The position numbers were made by a program, and so were the translations under genes. Below, in pieces: positions 1 to 7,983 of a stretch of 64,000 nt of DNA; position 1 is the stretch's first letter; the number at the start of each line of letters is the position of its first letter. Below the pieces are notes generated by a model. That model ran no database searches, was not told the DNA's origin, and saw nothing but the letters and a program-made list of their open reading frames with translations. The DNA comes from JBGPHT01 sp041484525. GTDB taxonomy: Bacteria > Acidobacteriota > Terriglobia > Bryobacterales > Bryobacteraceae. The stretch lies in the NCBI GenBank assembly GCA_041484525.1, contig JBGPHT010000007.1, positions 1 through 64,000 on the forward strand, given 5' to 3'.

Positions 1-2448
1 CGCCGTAACGGCCTCCATGCCGGTGCCCACATACGGAGCGTCGGCGCGCAGCAGCGGCACCGCCTGGCGTTGCATGTTGGAACCCATCAACGCGCGGTTA
101 GCGTCGTCGTTTTCCAAAAACGGAATCAGGCTGGCTGCCACCGACACCAGTTGCTTGGGGCTGACGTCGATGTACTGGATTTCGTCGCGTGACTTCAACA
201 CAAAATTGCCGGCCTGGCGCGCGTTGGACAAATCCGGGACAATGCGGCCCTTCTCGTCCAGTTCCACGTTGGCCTGCGCAATGACGTACTTGTCTTCTTC
301 CCAGGCCGACAGGTACTCGCAATGCGCCTCGTATTCAGCAGCCTGTTTCTTGGCGCTCAGGTCGCGGTTGGCTTTCTCGACGTCCGTGCGGCGGATGATG
401 TCCCCCACCTTGTAGTCCGTGTCGCCAGGATTCAGGATCCGGACCTCGTCGATCACCACGCCCTTCACGACTTTGCGGTACGGGCTTTCGATGAAGCCGA
501 ATTCGTTGATGCGGGCAAAGCACGAAAGCGAGGAGATCAACCCGATGTTCGGACCTTCCGGCGTCTCGATGGGACAAATGCGCCCGTAATGCGTGGGATG
601 CACGTCGCGCACTTCGAACCCCGCGCGCTCGCGCGAGAGGCCGCCCGGTCCCAGCGCCGAAAGGCGCCGCTTGTGCGTGATCTCGGAAAGCGGATTGGTC
701 TGATCCATGAACTGCGAGAGCTGGCTCGAGCCGAAGAACTCGCGGATGGCGGCCATCACCGGCTTGGCGTTCACCAGGTCGTGCGGCATGGCCGTCGACA
801 TTTCCTGGTAGACCGACATCTTTTCCTTGATGGCGCGCTCCATGCGCACCAAGCCGATGCGGAACTGATTTTCCAGCAACTCGCCCACAGCACGCACGCG
901 CCGGTTGCCCAGGTGATCGATATCGTCCACGGCGCCGATGCCCTTGCGCAGCTTCATCAGGTATTTGATGGTGGCGCGGAAGTCTTCGGGGTCGAGCGTG
1001 CGTTTGTCGAGCGACGTCGCGTCAGCCTTGTCGAACAGCTTGATGTTGAACTTCATGCGGCCCACGCGCGAGAAATCGTACTTGCGCGCGTCGAAGAACA
1101 TACCCTGGAAGAGCTGGGTCGCGGTATCGAGCGTCGGCGGATCGCCGGGACGCAGCTTGCGGTAGATCTCGATCAGCGCTTCCTGCTGCGTCTTGACGGC
1201 GTCCTTGCGGATGGTGGCCGAGATCACCGTGCCCACGTCATCGCGCTCCGGGAAGAATATCTCGAAATCGCCGATGCCGGCTTCGAGCAGTTTGGTAAGC
1301 GCCGTCGCCGTCAACTCGCTGTTGGCGTCGATCAGGACTTCGCCGGTGGTCATGTCGACCACGTCGGCGACCACGTGCGCGCCTTCGAGATCGGTTACCG
1401 CCACCTCCGCCTGCTGGATCTTGGCCTTCAGAATTTCCTTGAAAACCCCGGGGGTGATCTTCTTGCCCTGCCCGACGACGGTCTCCCCGCCCTTGGTCGT
1501 GATGGCGTAGGAAAGCTTCAGGCCGGTCAGACCCTCATCCACGTTCCAGAGCAGCTTCTTTTCCTTGATGCTGATCTTGCTGACGCGGTAGAACGCCCGC
1601 AGGATCTGCTCGTCGGTCTTGTAACCGAGCGCGCGCAGGAAGACCGAGCCGTAGAATTTTCGCTTGCGGTCGATGCGTACGTACAGGATGTTCTTGTTGT
1701 CGTACTCGAATTCGACCCAGCTTCCGCGGTACGGAATGATCTTGCCGAGGAAGTAGCCCTGCGCCGGCACGCGCTCGAAAAACACGCCCGGCGAACGGTG
1801 CAACTGCGAAACGATGACGCGTTCGGTGCCGTTGATGATGAACGTACCGTTGTCCGTCATCAGCGGAATTTCGCCGAAGAAAACTTCCTGTTCCTTGATG
1901 TCGCGGACGCTCTTCTTCTGCGTCTCCGGGTCCTTGGAATACACGGTCAGCCGGATCGTCACCTTGAGCGGCGCCGCGTATGTCATGCCGCGCTCCTGGC
2001 ACTCCTGCATGTCGTATTTGAGTTGCAGGCCTACCGGGTCGCCGCACTTGTTGCAGAACGTGACCACGTTCTTGTTGAAGGTGCCGCAATGGTGGCACAG
2101 GATGTCGCCCGCGTGGAACGGATCCGTGCGGATGGTCGCGCCGCAATTCCGGCACGTCGATCGCAGGTGATGCAGACCTTTCAGGTTGCCGCACTTGCAT
2201 TCCCAGTTGCCGATCGAATAATCGACAAACTCCAAATCGCTGACACCGCGAAAATCCGAAATCGGAAACACCGAGTTGAACACGGTCTGCAGCCCGATAT
2301 CCTCGCGCTCATTGGGGAGGAGATCCATCTGCAGGAACCGCTCGTACGATTTCTTCTGAACCTCGATCAGATTCGGAATCGGGATCGAGGTCTTGATCTT
2401 GGAAAAATCGACTCGCTCGGGAGCGGCGCCGTTATTTTGAATATCCAT
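1..2448 (-). CDS. rpoB: RNA polymerase beta subunit, C-terminal part outside window
   Basis: Encodes the catalytic beta subunit of RNA polymerase. The minus-strand frame is open from an ATG at 2448, preceded by GGAG about 8 nt upstream, to the window edge: 816 codons with no stop, so the 3' part is missing. Recognisable blocks include EVFFGEIPLMTDNGTF, RVIVSQLHRSPGVFFE, the SQLSQFMDQTNPLSE and RRLSALGPGGL rifampicin-region motifs, and PIETPEGPNIGLI. Between the N-terminal IDYSIGNWE-like block and QECQERGMTYAAP there is an extra segment of about 60 residues with four cysteine pairs (C84/C86, C99/C102, C118/C121, C132/C135), which looks like two zinc ribbons and is absent from E. coli and Bacillus RpoB. 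It lies downstream of rplJL but probably also has its own promoter. Confidence 0.97.
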   Translation of the reverse strand, partial: MDIQNNGAAPERVDFSKIKTSIPIPNLIEVQKKSYERFLQMDLLPNEREDIGLQTVFNSVFPISDFRGVSDLEFVDYSIGNWECKCGNLKGLHHLRSTCRNCGATIRTDPFHAGDILCHHCGTFNKNVVTFCNKCGDPVGLQLKYDMQECQERGMTYAAPLKVTIRLTVYSKDPETQKKSVRDIKEQEVFFGEIPLMTDNGTFIINGTERVIVSQLHRSPGVFFERVPAQGYFLGKIIPYRGSWVEFEYDNKNILYVRIDRKRKFYGSVFLRALGYKTDEQILRAFYRVSKISIKEKKLLWNVDEGLTGLKLSYAITTKGGETVVGQGKKITPGVFKEILKAKIQQAEVAVTDLEGAHVVADVVDMTTGEVLIDANSELTATALTKLLEAGIGDFEIFFPERDDVGTVISATIRKDAVKTQQEALIEIYRKLRPGDPPTLDTATQLFQGMFFDARKYDFSRVGRMKFNIKLFDKADATSLDKRTLDPEDFRATIKYLMKLRKGIGAVDDIDHLGNRRVRAVGELLENQFRIGLVRMERAIKEKMSVYQEMSTAMPHDLVNAKPVMAAIREFFGSSQLSQFMDQTNPLSEITHKRRLSALGPGGLSRERAGFEVRDVHPTHYGRICPIETPEGPNIGLISSLSCFARINEFGFIESPYRKVVKGVVIDEVRILNPGDTDYKVGDIIRRTDVEKANRDLSAKKQAAEYEAHCEYLSAWEEDKYVIAQANVELDEKGRIVPDLSNARQAGNFVLKSRDEIQYIDVSPKQLVSVAASLIPFLENDDANRALMGSNMQRQAVPLLRADAPYVGTGMEAVTA

Positions 2449-2768
2449 TCGTAAAACTCCTGACGGCCGAACAGCCAAAGCAAAGAACTGCGCTTAACAG
2501 AACCAAGCCAACGGCGCCCGGGGAGATGATTCCTCCCAGGGCGCCGAATGAGAAAACAGGGGCAGGTTTCGAAAGGGTGCCGGAGTAGTGCTGGCGATGA
2601 AGCGTGCGGTTGAAGTGCAGGCGCACGAGTCCTGTGTAGTTGCGGGAACGCGAACGCGCAGAGATACCCTCCCTGCAGTTTCGCCCGAACTGCAATTGAA
2701 GTTCCAGGATTCGGGAAGCACAGTCACCAATTGGGTTCGAATCCGCTGAATCGAGGGCCCAACTACTT

Positions 2769-2797
2769 ATACTATCAGGGCTTATACCCTGCGTCAA
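2769..2797 (-). promoter_or_regulatory. Candidate sigma70 promoter for rpoB
   Basis: On the minus strand a TTGACG -35 box (2792-2797) and a TAGTAT -10 box (2769-2774) are separated by exactly 17 bp. The spacer holds an inverted repeat CAGGG-N6-CCCTG, which could be an operator or chance. Transcription from here would start near 2762 and give rpoB a leader of about 310 nt. The rest of 2449-2935 shows no gene. The assignment rests on sequence match only. Confidence 0.45.
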
Positions 2798-2851
2798 ATG
2801 CCCCAAAAAGACGGGCAAAAAGGAGCCGGAGGCTTGGGAAGGGTACCAGGG

Positions 2852-2893
2852 AAAAATGGCTCACTGCGCTCGCATTCCGAAAAAGCTGCGAGC
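2852..2893 (-). terminator. Possible terminator or attenuator after rplL
   Basis: Downstream of rplL on the minus strand, a 7-bp stem (GCTCGCA at 2887-2893 on the transcript, paired with 2868-2874) is followed about 12 nt later by a run of five U (2852-2856). The gap between stem and U run makes it non-canonical. It may only partly stop transcription before rpoB. Confidence 0.25.
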
Positions 2894-2935
2894 GGACATC
2901 CTTCCCGTGCCCCGGCCCAGGCCCAAGCCCCGCTT

Positions 2936-3313
2936 CTACTTCACTTCGATAGACGCGCCGGCTTCGGTGAACTTCTTCTTGATAGCCTCAGCCTCATCCT
3001 TGCTGACGCCTTCCTTGATCGCCTTGGGAGCGCCATCCACCAGATCCTTCGCCTCTTTGAGGCCCAGGCTGGTTACTTCGCGAACTGCCTTGATGACGTT
3101 GATCTTGTTGGCGCCGACCGCGGTCAGGATCACGTTGAACTCGGTCTTCTCTTCGACGGCCGGAGCCGCCGCCGCTGCAGCGCCGGCAACCATCACCGGC
3201 GCGGCCGCTGCCGCCGACACACCCAGCTTCTCTTCCAGCATCTTGACGAGCTGAGAGGCCTCGAGCAGCGTCAAGCCCTGAATCTGTTCCGCGATTGCGT
3301 TAATATCCGCCAT
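2936..3313 (-). CDS. rplL: Ribosomal protein L7/L12
   Basis: Stalk protein of the 50S subunit that recruits translation factors. The 125-residue product has the full family architecture: an N-terminal dimerisation helix region (LTLLEASQLVKMLEEKLGV), an alanine-rich hinge around residues 34-52, and the C-terminal globular domain with EKTEFNVIL, INVIKAVREVTSLGLKEAKDLVDGAP in pieces, and a terminal acidic/lysine helix. It sits 34 bp downstream of rplJ in the same orientation, as in most bacteria, so the two are almost certainly cotranscribed. Confidence 0.98.
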   Translation of the reverse strand: MADINAIAEQIQGLTLLEASQLVKMLEEKLGVSAAAAAPVMVAGAAAAAAPAVEEKTEFNVILTAVGANKINVIKAVREVTSLGLKEAKDLVDGAPKAIKEGVSKDEAEAIKKKFTEAGASIEVK

Positions 3314-3347
3314 TTCTAAACTCCTTCGAAATCAAAAATCCTTCGGC

Positions 3348-3875
3348 TTACGCCTGAAACTTGTTTTCCTTGACACCCTGGTCCACGACTACTGCCAGGT
3401 TGCGCCCGACGGCGTTCATCACCGTCACCAGCCGCTGCGCCGGAGCGTTGATCAGGTACAGCAGCTTGGCAAAAAGCTCGTCCTTCGACGGCATGTTCGC
3501 CAGCTCGACGATCGCCTTGATGTCGATCGCGCGGCCTTCCACAATGCCCGCCTTGAAGGTGAACGAGGGGTTGGTCTTGGCATACGTGGTGAGGGCTTTC
3601 GCCAGCGCCACCGGATCGTTGGACGTGTAGGCCACCGAGGTCATCCCCCGCAGCCCCTTCAGCACATCCGCCGACGCCGTGCCTTCGGAGGCAATCTCCG
3701 CGATGTTGTTCTTCACCACGCGATATTTGCCGCCCGCGCCCCGCACGATTTTACGCAGCTCGAAATCCTGGTCCACCCGCAGTTTCTCGTAGCCGGTGAC
3801 GAACAGGTGCTTGAGCTTCGCCAGATCCTGGCGCAGGGCCTCGATGTCTTTCTTCTTGTCTTCCTTCTTTTTCAT
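3348..3875 (-). CDS. rplJ: Ribosomal protein L10
   Basis: Anchors L7/L12 dimers to 23S rRNA at the base of the stalk. The 175-residue protein has the L10 core (RVVKNNIAEIA, the GMTSVAY-type block, and PSKDELFAKLLYLINAPAQRLV leading to the C-terminal helix that binds L7/L12). Its N-terminus is unusually lysine-rich (MKKKEDKKKD). Only 18 bp separate it from rplA, leaving no room for the long L10 autoregulatory leader found upstream of rplJ in enterobacteria; any feedback control would have to act elsewhere, for example upstream of rplA. Confidence 0.97.
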   Translation of the reverse strand: MKKKEDKKKDIEALRQDLAKLKHLFVTGYEKLRVDQDFELRKIVRGAGGKYRVVKNNIAEIASEGTASADVLKGLRGMTSVAYTSNDPVALAKALTTYAKTNPSFTFKAGIVEGRAIDIKAIVELANMPSKDELFAKLLYLINAPAQRLVTVMNAVGRNLAVVVDQGVKENKFQA

Positions 3876-3893
3876 GGAAACACCTGTGTGCCG

Positions 3894-4604
3894 CTAGACG
3901 GCCGTCTTCACCGAGAACGGTGTCGTGTCGAGCGCTACGCCCGGGCCCATCGTCGAGCAGAGGGTCGCGCTCCTGACGTACTTGCCTTTCGCCACTGCCG
4001 GCTTGGCTTTGATCACCGCCGTGATCAGGCTGGCCGCGTTCTCCACCAGCTTGTCGGCTGAGAAGCTGACCTTGCCCACCGGCGCGTGGATGATCCCGGT
4101 CTTGTCGACGCGGAATTCCACCTTACCGGCCTTGATCTCTCTGATCGCCTTGGCGACATCCACCGTCACCGTGCCGGTCTTGGGGTTGGGCATGAGGCCG
4201 CGCGGGCCCAGCACCTTACCGAGTTTGCCGACTGAGCGCATCATGTCCGGAGTGGCGATCACGGCGTCGAAATCGGTCCAGCTCTCCGACTGGATCTTAT
4301 TGACCATGTCGTCGCCGCCCACCAGATCGGCGCCCGCTTCCTGGGCTTCCCGCAGCTTGTCGCCGCTCGCGATCACCAGCACCTTCTTCGAGCGGCCGAG
4401 CCCGTTGGGCATGACCACCGTCCCGCGCACCATCTGGTCGGCGTGTTTAGGATCGACACCGAGCCGCAGGTGAACTTCTACGGTCTCGTCGAATTTGGCG
4501 AATTTGATTTTCTTGAGAAGCGGTACGGCCTCTTCCAGTTGGTATTCCCTGGCCTCGACCTGCTTCGCAGCGGCTTGATACTGTTTACCGGGTTTGTGTG
4601 CCAT
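3894..4604 (-). CDS. rplA: Ribosomal protein L1
   Basis: Binds 23S rRNA at the mobile L1 stalk near the E site and in many bacteria represses its own mRNA. The 236-residue product is of normal length and carries DETVEVHLRLGVDPKHADQ, the GADLVGGDDMVNKI region, and the signature block around GPRGLMPNPKTGTVT. An AGGT-type ribosome site lies just before the ATG. It is the first gene of this operon: upstream are only repeats and an unrelated EF-hand gene, so rplK, nusG and secE are located elsewhere. Confidence 0.97.
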   Translation of the reverse strand: MAHKPGKQYQAAAKQVEAREYQLEEAVPLLKKIKFAKFDETVEVHLRLGVDPKHADQMVRGTVVMPNGLGRSKKVLVIASGDKLREAQEAGADLVGGDDMVNKIQSESWTDFDAVIATPDMMRSVGKLGKVLGPRGLMPNPKTGTVTVDVAKAIREIKAGKVEFRVDKTGIIHAPVGKVSFSADKLVENAASLITAVIKAKPAVAKGKYVRSATLCSTMGPGVALDTTPFSVKTAV

Positions 4605-4682
4605 GTGACCTCATTGGTGCAAGCGGTCCGTCCCAAAAAGGCAAACGAACCTCCCACTGAGCGTTATAAAGGGACATCCGGA

Positions 4683-4712
4683 AGTTTACCAGATCTTGTA
4701 ATGGAGCCGCAA
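4683..4712 (-). promoter_or_regulatory. Weak candidate promoter for rplA-rplJ-rplL
   Basis: On the minus strand TTGCGG (4707-4712) and TAAACT (4683-4688) are 18 bp apart, and a TG dinucleotide precedes the -10 box as in extended promoters. Since rplA has no upstream gene in its direction, a promoter is expected within 4605-4760. The match is only moderate, and a TATAAC further downstream (about 4670) is an alternative -10. Confidence 0.25.
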
Positions 4713-4718
4713 CTGCTC

Positions 4719-4748
4719 TGGGGGTAGTGACTGTGGGGGTAGTGACTG
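4719..4748. repeat. Two tandem copies of a 15-bp unit
   Basis: The unit tgggggtagtgactg occurs twice without a gap (4719-4733 and 4734-4748), upstream of rplA. Its role is unknown; it could be a slippage duplication. Confidence 0.85.
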
Positions 4749-4752
4749 AGGG

Positions 4753-4862
4753 GCGTCACGCCTGCGAGGGAAGCAGGAATCACGGCGCGAGGTCGAATTG
4801 CGCGAACACGTAGCCCTGGAAGAGAGCGTCACGCCTGCGAGGGAAGCAGGAATCACGGCGCG
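4753..4862. repeat. Pair of identical 37-bp direct repeats
   Basis: Two identical 37-bp copies lie at 4753-4789 and 4826-4862, 73 bp apart from start to start. Each contains a small hairpin, CCTGC-N7-GCAGG. They fall in the gene-free stretch between rplA and the EF-hand gene. They look like a REP-type intergenic element; two copies are too few for a CRISPR array. Confidence 0.85.
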
Positions 4863-4987
4863 GGGGTGTAGAGTTTTTGTGGGAATGGCCCCTGCTCCCT
4901 CGGCGTGGTACGGAATGCTGAATCGAGAGCGCGTCCGGTTCGGCACCTGCCGTTGCTCCTATCGGGCGGGAACGAAAACTCCTCGAG

Positions 4988-5497
4988 TTATGCGTACGTC
5001 ACGGACTTGGACGGCTCCATGGAATCGCTCGTCGTGTACTGCTTCTGGATGTATGCGAGTTCTTCCTGCATCGAAACCTTGCCGTCCTGGTTCGTGTCCG
5101 CTGGATCGCTAACCGCGCTGGTGGTAGCCGGTCCACCGCCTTCGCCTCCGGACGGCCTGGAAGCGCCTTTTGACGGCCCGCCACCATTTGCCGGCGCAGT
5201 CGCGCCGCCGGGCGGCGGGGGCTGAATTTGGTTCAGCCCATCGGCTGCGTCCTGCTTGGTGATGTAGCCCTTGTTTCCAGCATCGAGCAGTTTGAAAATC
5301 TCGTCGACGTTCGACTTCTGGTCGCTGGAACCAAGCTTCACGCTGTCGGATTCGAGAGCTTGCGTCAGTTCGTTTTTGGTGATCTGGCCGTCGCGATTGG
5401 AGTCCACCTTCTGGAAGAGCCGATCGACCGCCTGCGACCGCGCCGCCGCGCTGGAGTAACAATTGGACCCGGCGCCTGTACTGCCAATGGAGCTCAT
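4988..5497 (-). CDS. EF-hand calcium-binding protein
   Basis: A 169-residue protein with three EF-hand loops. The loop at residues 32-43 (DSNRDGQITKNE) and the one at 134-145 (DTNQDGKVSMQE) are canonical, with acidic residues at positions 1, 5 and 12 or equivalents. The middle loop (72-83, DAGNKGYITKQD) is degenerate. A proline/glycine-rich linker (about residues 92-130) separates the second and third loops. No signal peptide is visible, so it is probably cytoplasmic. ATG 5497 was preferred over an in-frame TTG at 5509. Function beyond calcium binding is unknown; signalling or buffering are possible. Confidence 0.75.
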   Translation of the reverse strand: MSSIGSTGAGSNCYSSAAARSQAVDRLFQKVDSNRDGQITKNELTQALESDSVKLGSSDQKSNVDEIFKLLDAGNKGYITKQDAADGLNQIQPPPPGGATAPANGGGPSKGASRPSGGEGGGPATTSAVSDPADTNQDGKVSMQEELAYIQKQYTTSDSMEPSKSVTYA

Positions 5498-5715
5498 CGT
5501 GGTTTCCAACCTTTCGGAGGGGCAACAGTTCCCTGACCTCTACGTGGGTCTTATCGGCCATCCCGGAGCGAATTCCACTCCGATCAACCGGATTCAGGGT
5601 TAAATTTTGTCAGGGCCGTGGGGCCCTCGGCGCACCACCAGCGCCCGCCGAACCTGCCGGCAAGTCCATCATTCGCGTACACGTCCCGAGCGCTCGGGGC
5701 TCCTACGGGATGCAA

Positions 5716-6465
5716 CTAGCGCAGTCTCTTCCGCAGTCCTGCCAGCAGCAGCAGTGCGCCGCCTGCCATCGTCAGCAGCGAACCCGGTCCGGGTGTTTCG
5801 GGGCTGCGGACGCGTCCAAGCCGATCGCCCCGCTGTAACTCCAGCCTGTGTCCGGGCGGAAGGTGCCCACTCCTCCCGCGCCGCCATCGGTGTAGTTAGA
5901 TGCCGCTGCGGTGTTCCAGTAGGCCGTGCCGGTCAACGGATTGGTGCCGATGCCGGGAGCCGGCGTCGTCACCCCGAAATTCAAGGACTCGTACGGGCCC
6001 GGCTGCCCGGTTGGTTGGCTTCCCCAGGTGTTCGTGTTGAACGCTACACCATAAATGAGCTGGCCGGGCACCAGTACGCCATCGAAAGTAAAGCTCGCTT
6101 CGAAGTCCCTCCGGGACAGGTGGGGTCCGCGGTGCCAATCAGGCTGCCGGGTTGAGGCGTGCCGCTGCTGCTGTCCACACTGTAAAGATTGAGCGTCAAA
6201 GAGCGATACCAACCGGGGTCCGTGGACCCGTACGTCGACGCCAACGCCCAATCACTGAGGACAATCTCGCGGCCGTCACATAACGCTCGCCGGATGCGAG
6301 CTGTACGAGACCGCCAAACTCGGCTGTCTGATTCGCCTGATAACCCAGACTCGGAATGTTGGGCGGAAGAGGCCCCGGAATGCTGTCGTAGACGACCGCC
6401 GAACTCGCCCTGAGATGCGCCTGGGAGGCAACCAGAAGAGCTAAAACTGGAAAAGCAGTTCTCAT
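5716..6465 (-). pseudogene. PEP-CTERM sorted exported protein, broken by three frameshifts
   Basis: Read across three minus-strand frames this is one protein: a signal peptide (MRTAFPVLALLVASQAHLRA), a beta-rich middle region (LNLYSVDSSSG, FTFDGVLVPGQLIYGVAFN, GTAYWNTAAA) and a C-terminal PEP-CTERM signal ending at 5716 (PETPGPGS, a hydrophobic helix, then RKRLR). The frame changes near 6268, 6115 and 5810, each time in the same direction. Restoring one G or C to a short G/C run at each point gives a continuous protein (for example VTAAEIVLSDWALAS across the first). The intact protein would be exported and processed by an exosortase. It may be a real pseudogene or contain sequence errors. Confidence 0.75.
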
Positions 6466-6499
6466 TCTCCTCTATCCGGCCAGAGGAAGACGGCGCTAC

Positions 6500-6513
6500 C
6501 TAGCTATAGCTAG
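6500..6513. repeat. 14-bp perfect palindrome
   Basis: CTAGCTATAGCTAG lies just past the hpt stop codon and before the PEP-CTERM gene. It may form a small hairpin in the hpt transcript or be a protein-binding site; there is no U run for a terminator. Confidence 0.5.
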
Positions 6514-6515
6514 CC

Positions 6516-7058
6516 CTACGCAACCGCGGAGCCCGGCTCCTCGAGCACGCAGATCGAGTCCAGATTGCGATACTTCTCGGCATAGTCCAGCCCGTATCCG
6601 ACCACGAAATGGTCTGGGATCTCGAACCCGACGTACGCCACGTGGACCGGCCGCAGCCGCCGCTCCGGTTTGTCCAGCAGCGCGGCAATCCGGATGGAGT
6701 GCGGCTTGCGCTGATCGAGCACGTGCATGAGGTAGTTGAGCGTCACCCCGCTATCCACGATGTCCTCGACGATCAGCACATCGGCGCCTTCGAGCGAAAT
6801 GTCGAGGTCCTTCGTGACGCGCACCTCGCCTGAGCTCGTCTTGCCCTTGCCGTAGCTCGAAATCCCCATGAAGTCGATGAAGACGTCGCGCTTCATGGCT
6901 CGCGCCAGGTCCGTCATGAAGAACGTGGCGCCCTTCAGGATGCAGATCATGTTCAGGTTGCCGTGCGGATAGTCGTGCGAAATCTTCTCGCCGAGTTCGC
7001 GAATACGGGTCTGGATCTGCTCGGCGGAGATCAGGACGCGCAGGTTGGGATCGATCAT
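6516..7058 (-). CDS. hpt: Hypoxanthine phosphoribosyltransferase
   Basis: Salvages hypoxanthine (and usually guanine) to IMP/GMP using PRPP. The 180-residue protein has the usual length and shows the PRPP-binding motif VLIVEDIVDSGVTL (about residues 100-113), the flexible-loop region SSYGKGKTSSG, and a C-terminal YGLDYAEKYRNL block. The frame is open much further upstream, but the conserved protein starts at ATG 7058 (MIDPNLRVLISAEQIQTRI), and this is the chosen start. The next gene upstream begins about 70 bp away in the same orientation. Confidence 0.95.
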   Translation of the reverse strand: MIDPNLRVLISAEQIQTRIRELGEKISHDYPHGNLNMICILKGATFFMTDLARAMKRDVFIDFMGISSYGKGKTSSGEVRVTKDLDISLEGADVLIVEDIVDSGVTLNYLMHVLDQRKPHSIRIAALLDKPERRLRPVHVAYVGFEIPDHFVVGYGLDYAEKYRNLDSICVLEEPGSAVA

Positions 7059-7128
7059 GGGAGCTTCTATTATAGGGGCTGCGGGTCTGCTTTTCGCGCT
7101 CGTTTCCCCCGCCGCCGCGCGCTCTGAC

Positions 7129-7941
7129 CTAACCGCCGTTCGCCAGGCGCGTGCTGCCTGGCCCGATATGAATATGGGCTCCGGTAGCTTTTCCGGGCAC
7201 CGCCTGCCGGAATGCGAAATACGGAATGTGGTGGACGGCGAGATATTCGCGCAGCCAGACGCCCTCGGGCTGGTCAGGATGGATCGCCACGTCCACGCGG
7301 CCGCGATGGTCGAACCCGAGCGCGCGATGCACCGCGGTTTCACCCATGGCGCTCACCGGCATCGGCTTGCCGAACTTCGTCTCGAACGCCGTCTCTACCT
7401 TATTAAACGTGCTGGTTGAAAAGATCCCGTCGCCCTCGTACCTCTCGGCGAGGATGCCGGCATCTTCGGGCGATTCCGCCAGCCTGGCATCGAGCGCTTC
7501 CTCAGCCTTTGCCATTTCCGCCAGTTCCTGCGTCAAGCGGGCGCGCGATTGTGCCAGGTCGCACTCTTTTTGCGCCAGGCCGGTCTCCTGCAGGAACGCT
7601 GTGAGCGACAGCATTGGGACCACTCCGGCATCCACCAGCTTCTTCTGTTCGTTGTAGGCGGTCTTGCGGCGGTCCAACCGTCGCCCGGCGGCGGCCATCA
7701 TGTCGTCTGCCTGCTCGGCCGTCAGGTCCTGCCCGTAGAGAGTCTTGCGCAGCAGGGCCGCATCCTCGGCATCGGCGATGGCGTCTTCCGCCTTTTCCAA
7801 CTGTTTGCGCGGCATGGCCCCGGCGTCCACCAGCGCGCGTAACTTCTCGATGCCGGCCTTGGCCCGCGCCACCTCGGGATCCTGGTTGGTTTGCGCACAC
7901 AAACAAACGGCGCACAACACGAGTATCGGGCCAAAACGCAT
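7129..7941 (-). CDS. Exported coiled-coil protein with a C-terminal D,D-peptidase-like domain
   Basis: A 270-residue protein with a cleavable signal peptide (MRFGPILVLCAVCLCAQ), a helical coiled-coil region (about 25-165) rich in Ala, Glu and Arg, and a C-terminal domain of about 80 residues. That domain contains HRALGFDHRGRVDVAIHP and ends with ATGAHIHIGPGS. The spacing His...Asp...HIH is reminiscent of zinc-binding M15/VanY-type peptidases acting on peptidoglycan, but I cannot confirm the family. It is likely periplasmic. It starts 42 bp from the divergent rsfS gene. Confidence 0.65.
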   Translation of the reverse strand: MRFGPILVLCAVCLCAQTNQDPEVARAKAGIEKLRALVDAGAMPRKQLEKAEDAIADAEDAALLRKTLYGQDLTAEQADDMMAAAGRRLDRRKTAYNEQKKLVDAGVVPMLSLTAFLQETGLAQKECDLAQSRARLTQELAEMAKAEEALDARLAESPEDAGILAERYEGDGIFSTSTFNKVETAFETKFGKPMPVSAMGETAVHRALGFDHRGRVDVAIHPDQPEGVWLREYLAVHHIPYFAFRQAVPGKATGAHIHIGPGSTRLANGG

Positions 7942-7983
7942 GTATCCCTATATTCTACGACGACGCGCCAAACGATAGTTACC

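Noticed and set aside
322..2454. A 710-codon open frame on the plus strand across rpoB
   Set aside because: It is antisense to the clear rpoB frame; long shadow frames are expected in high-GC DNA and it has no recognisable domain.
3876..3893. An L10-type autoregulatory leader before rplJ
   Set aside because: The gap is only 18 bp, too short for that structure.
4753..4862. Two direct repeats as a possible CRISPR array
   Set aside because: Only two copies, one spacer, and no cas genes nearby.
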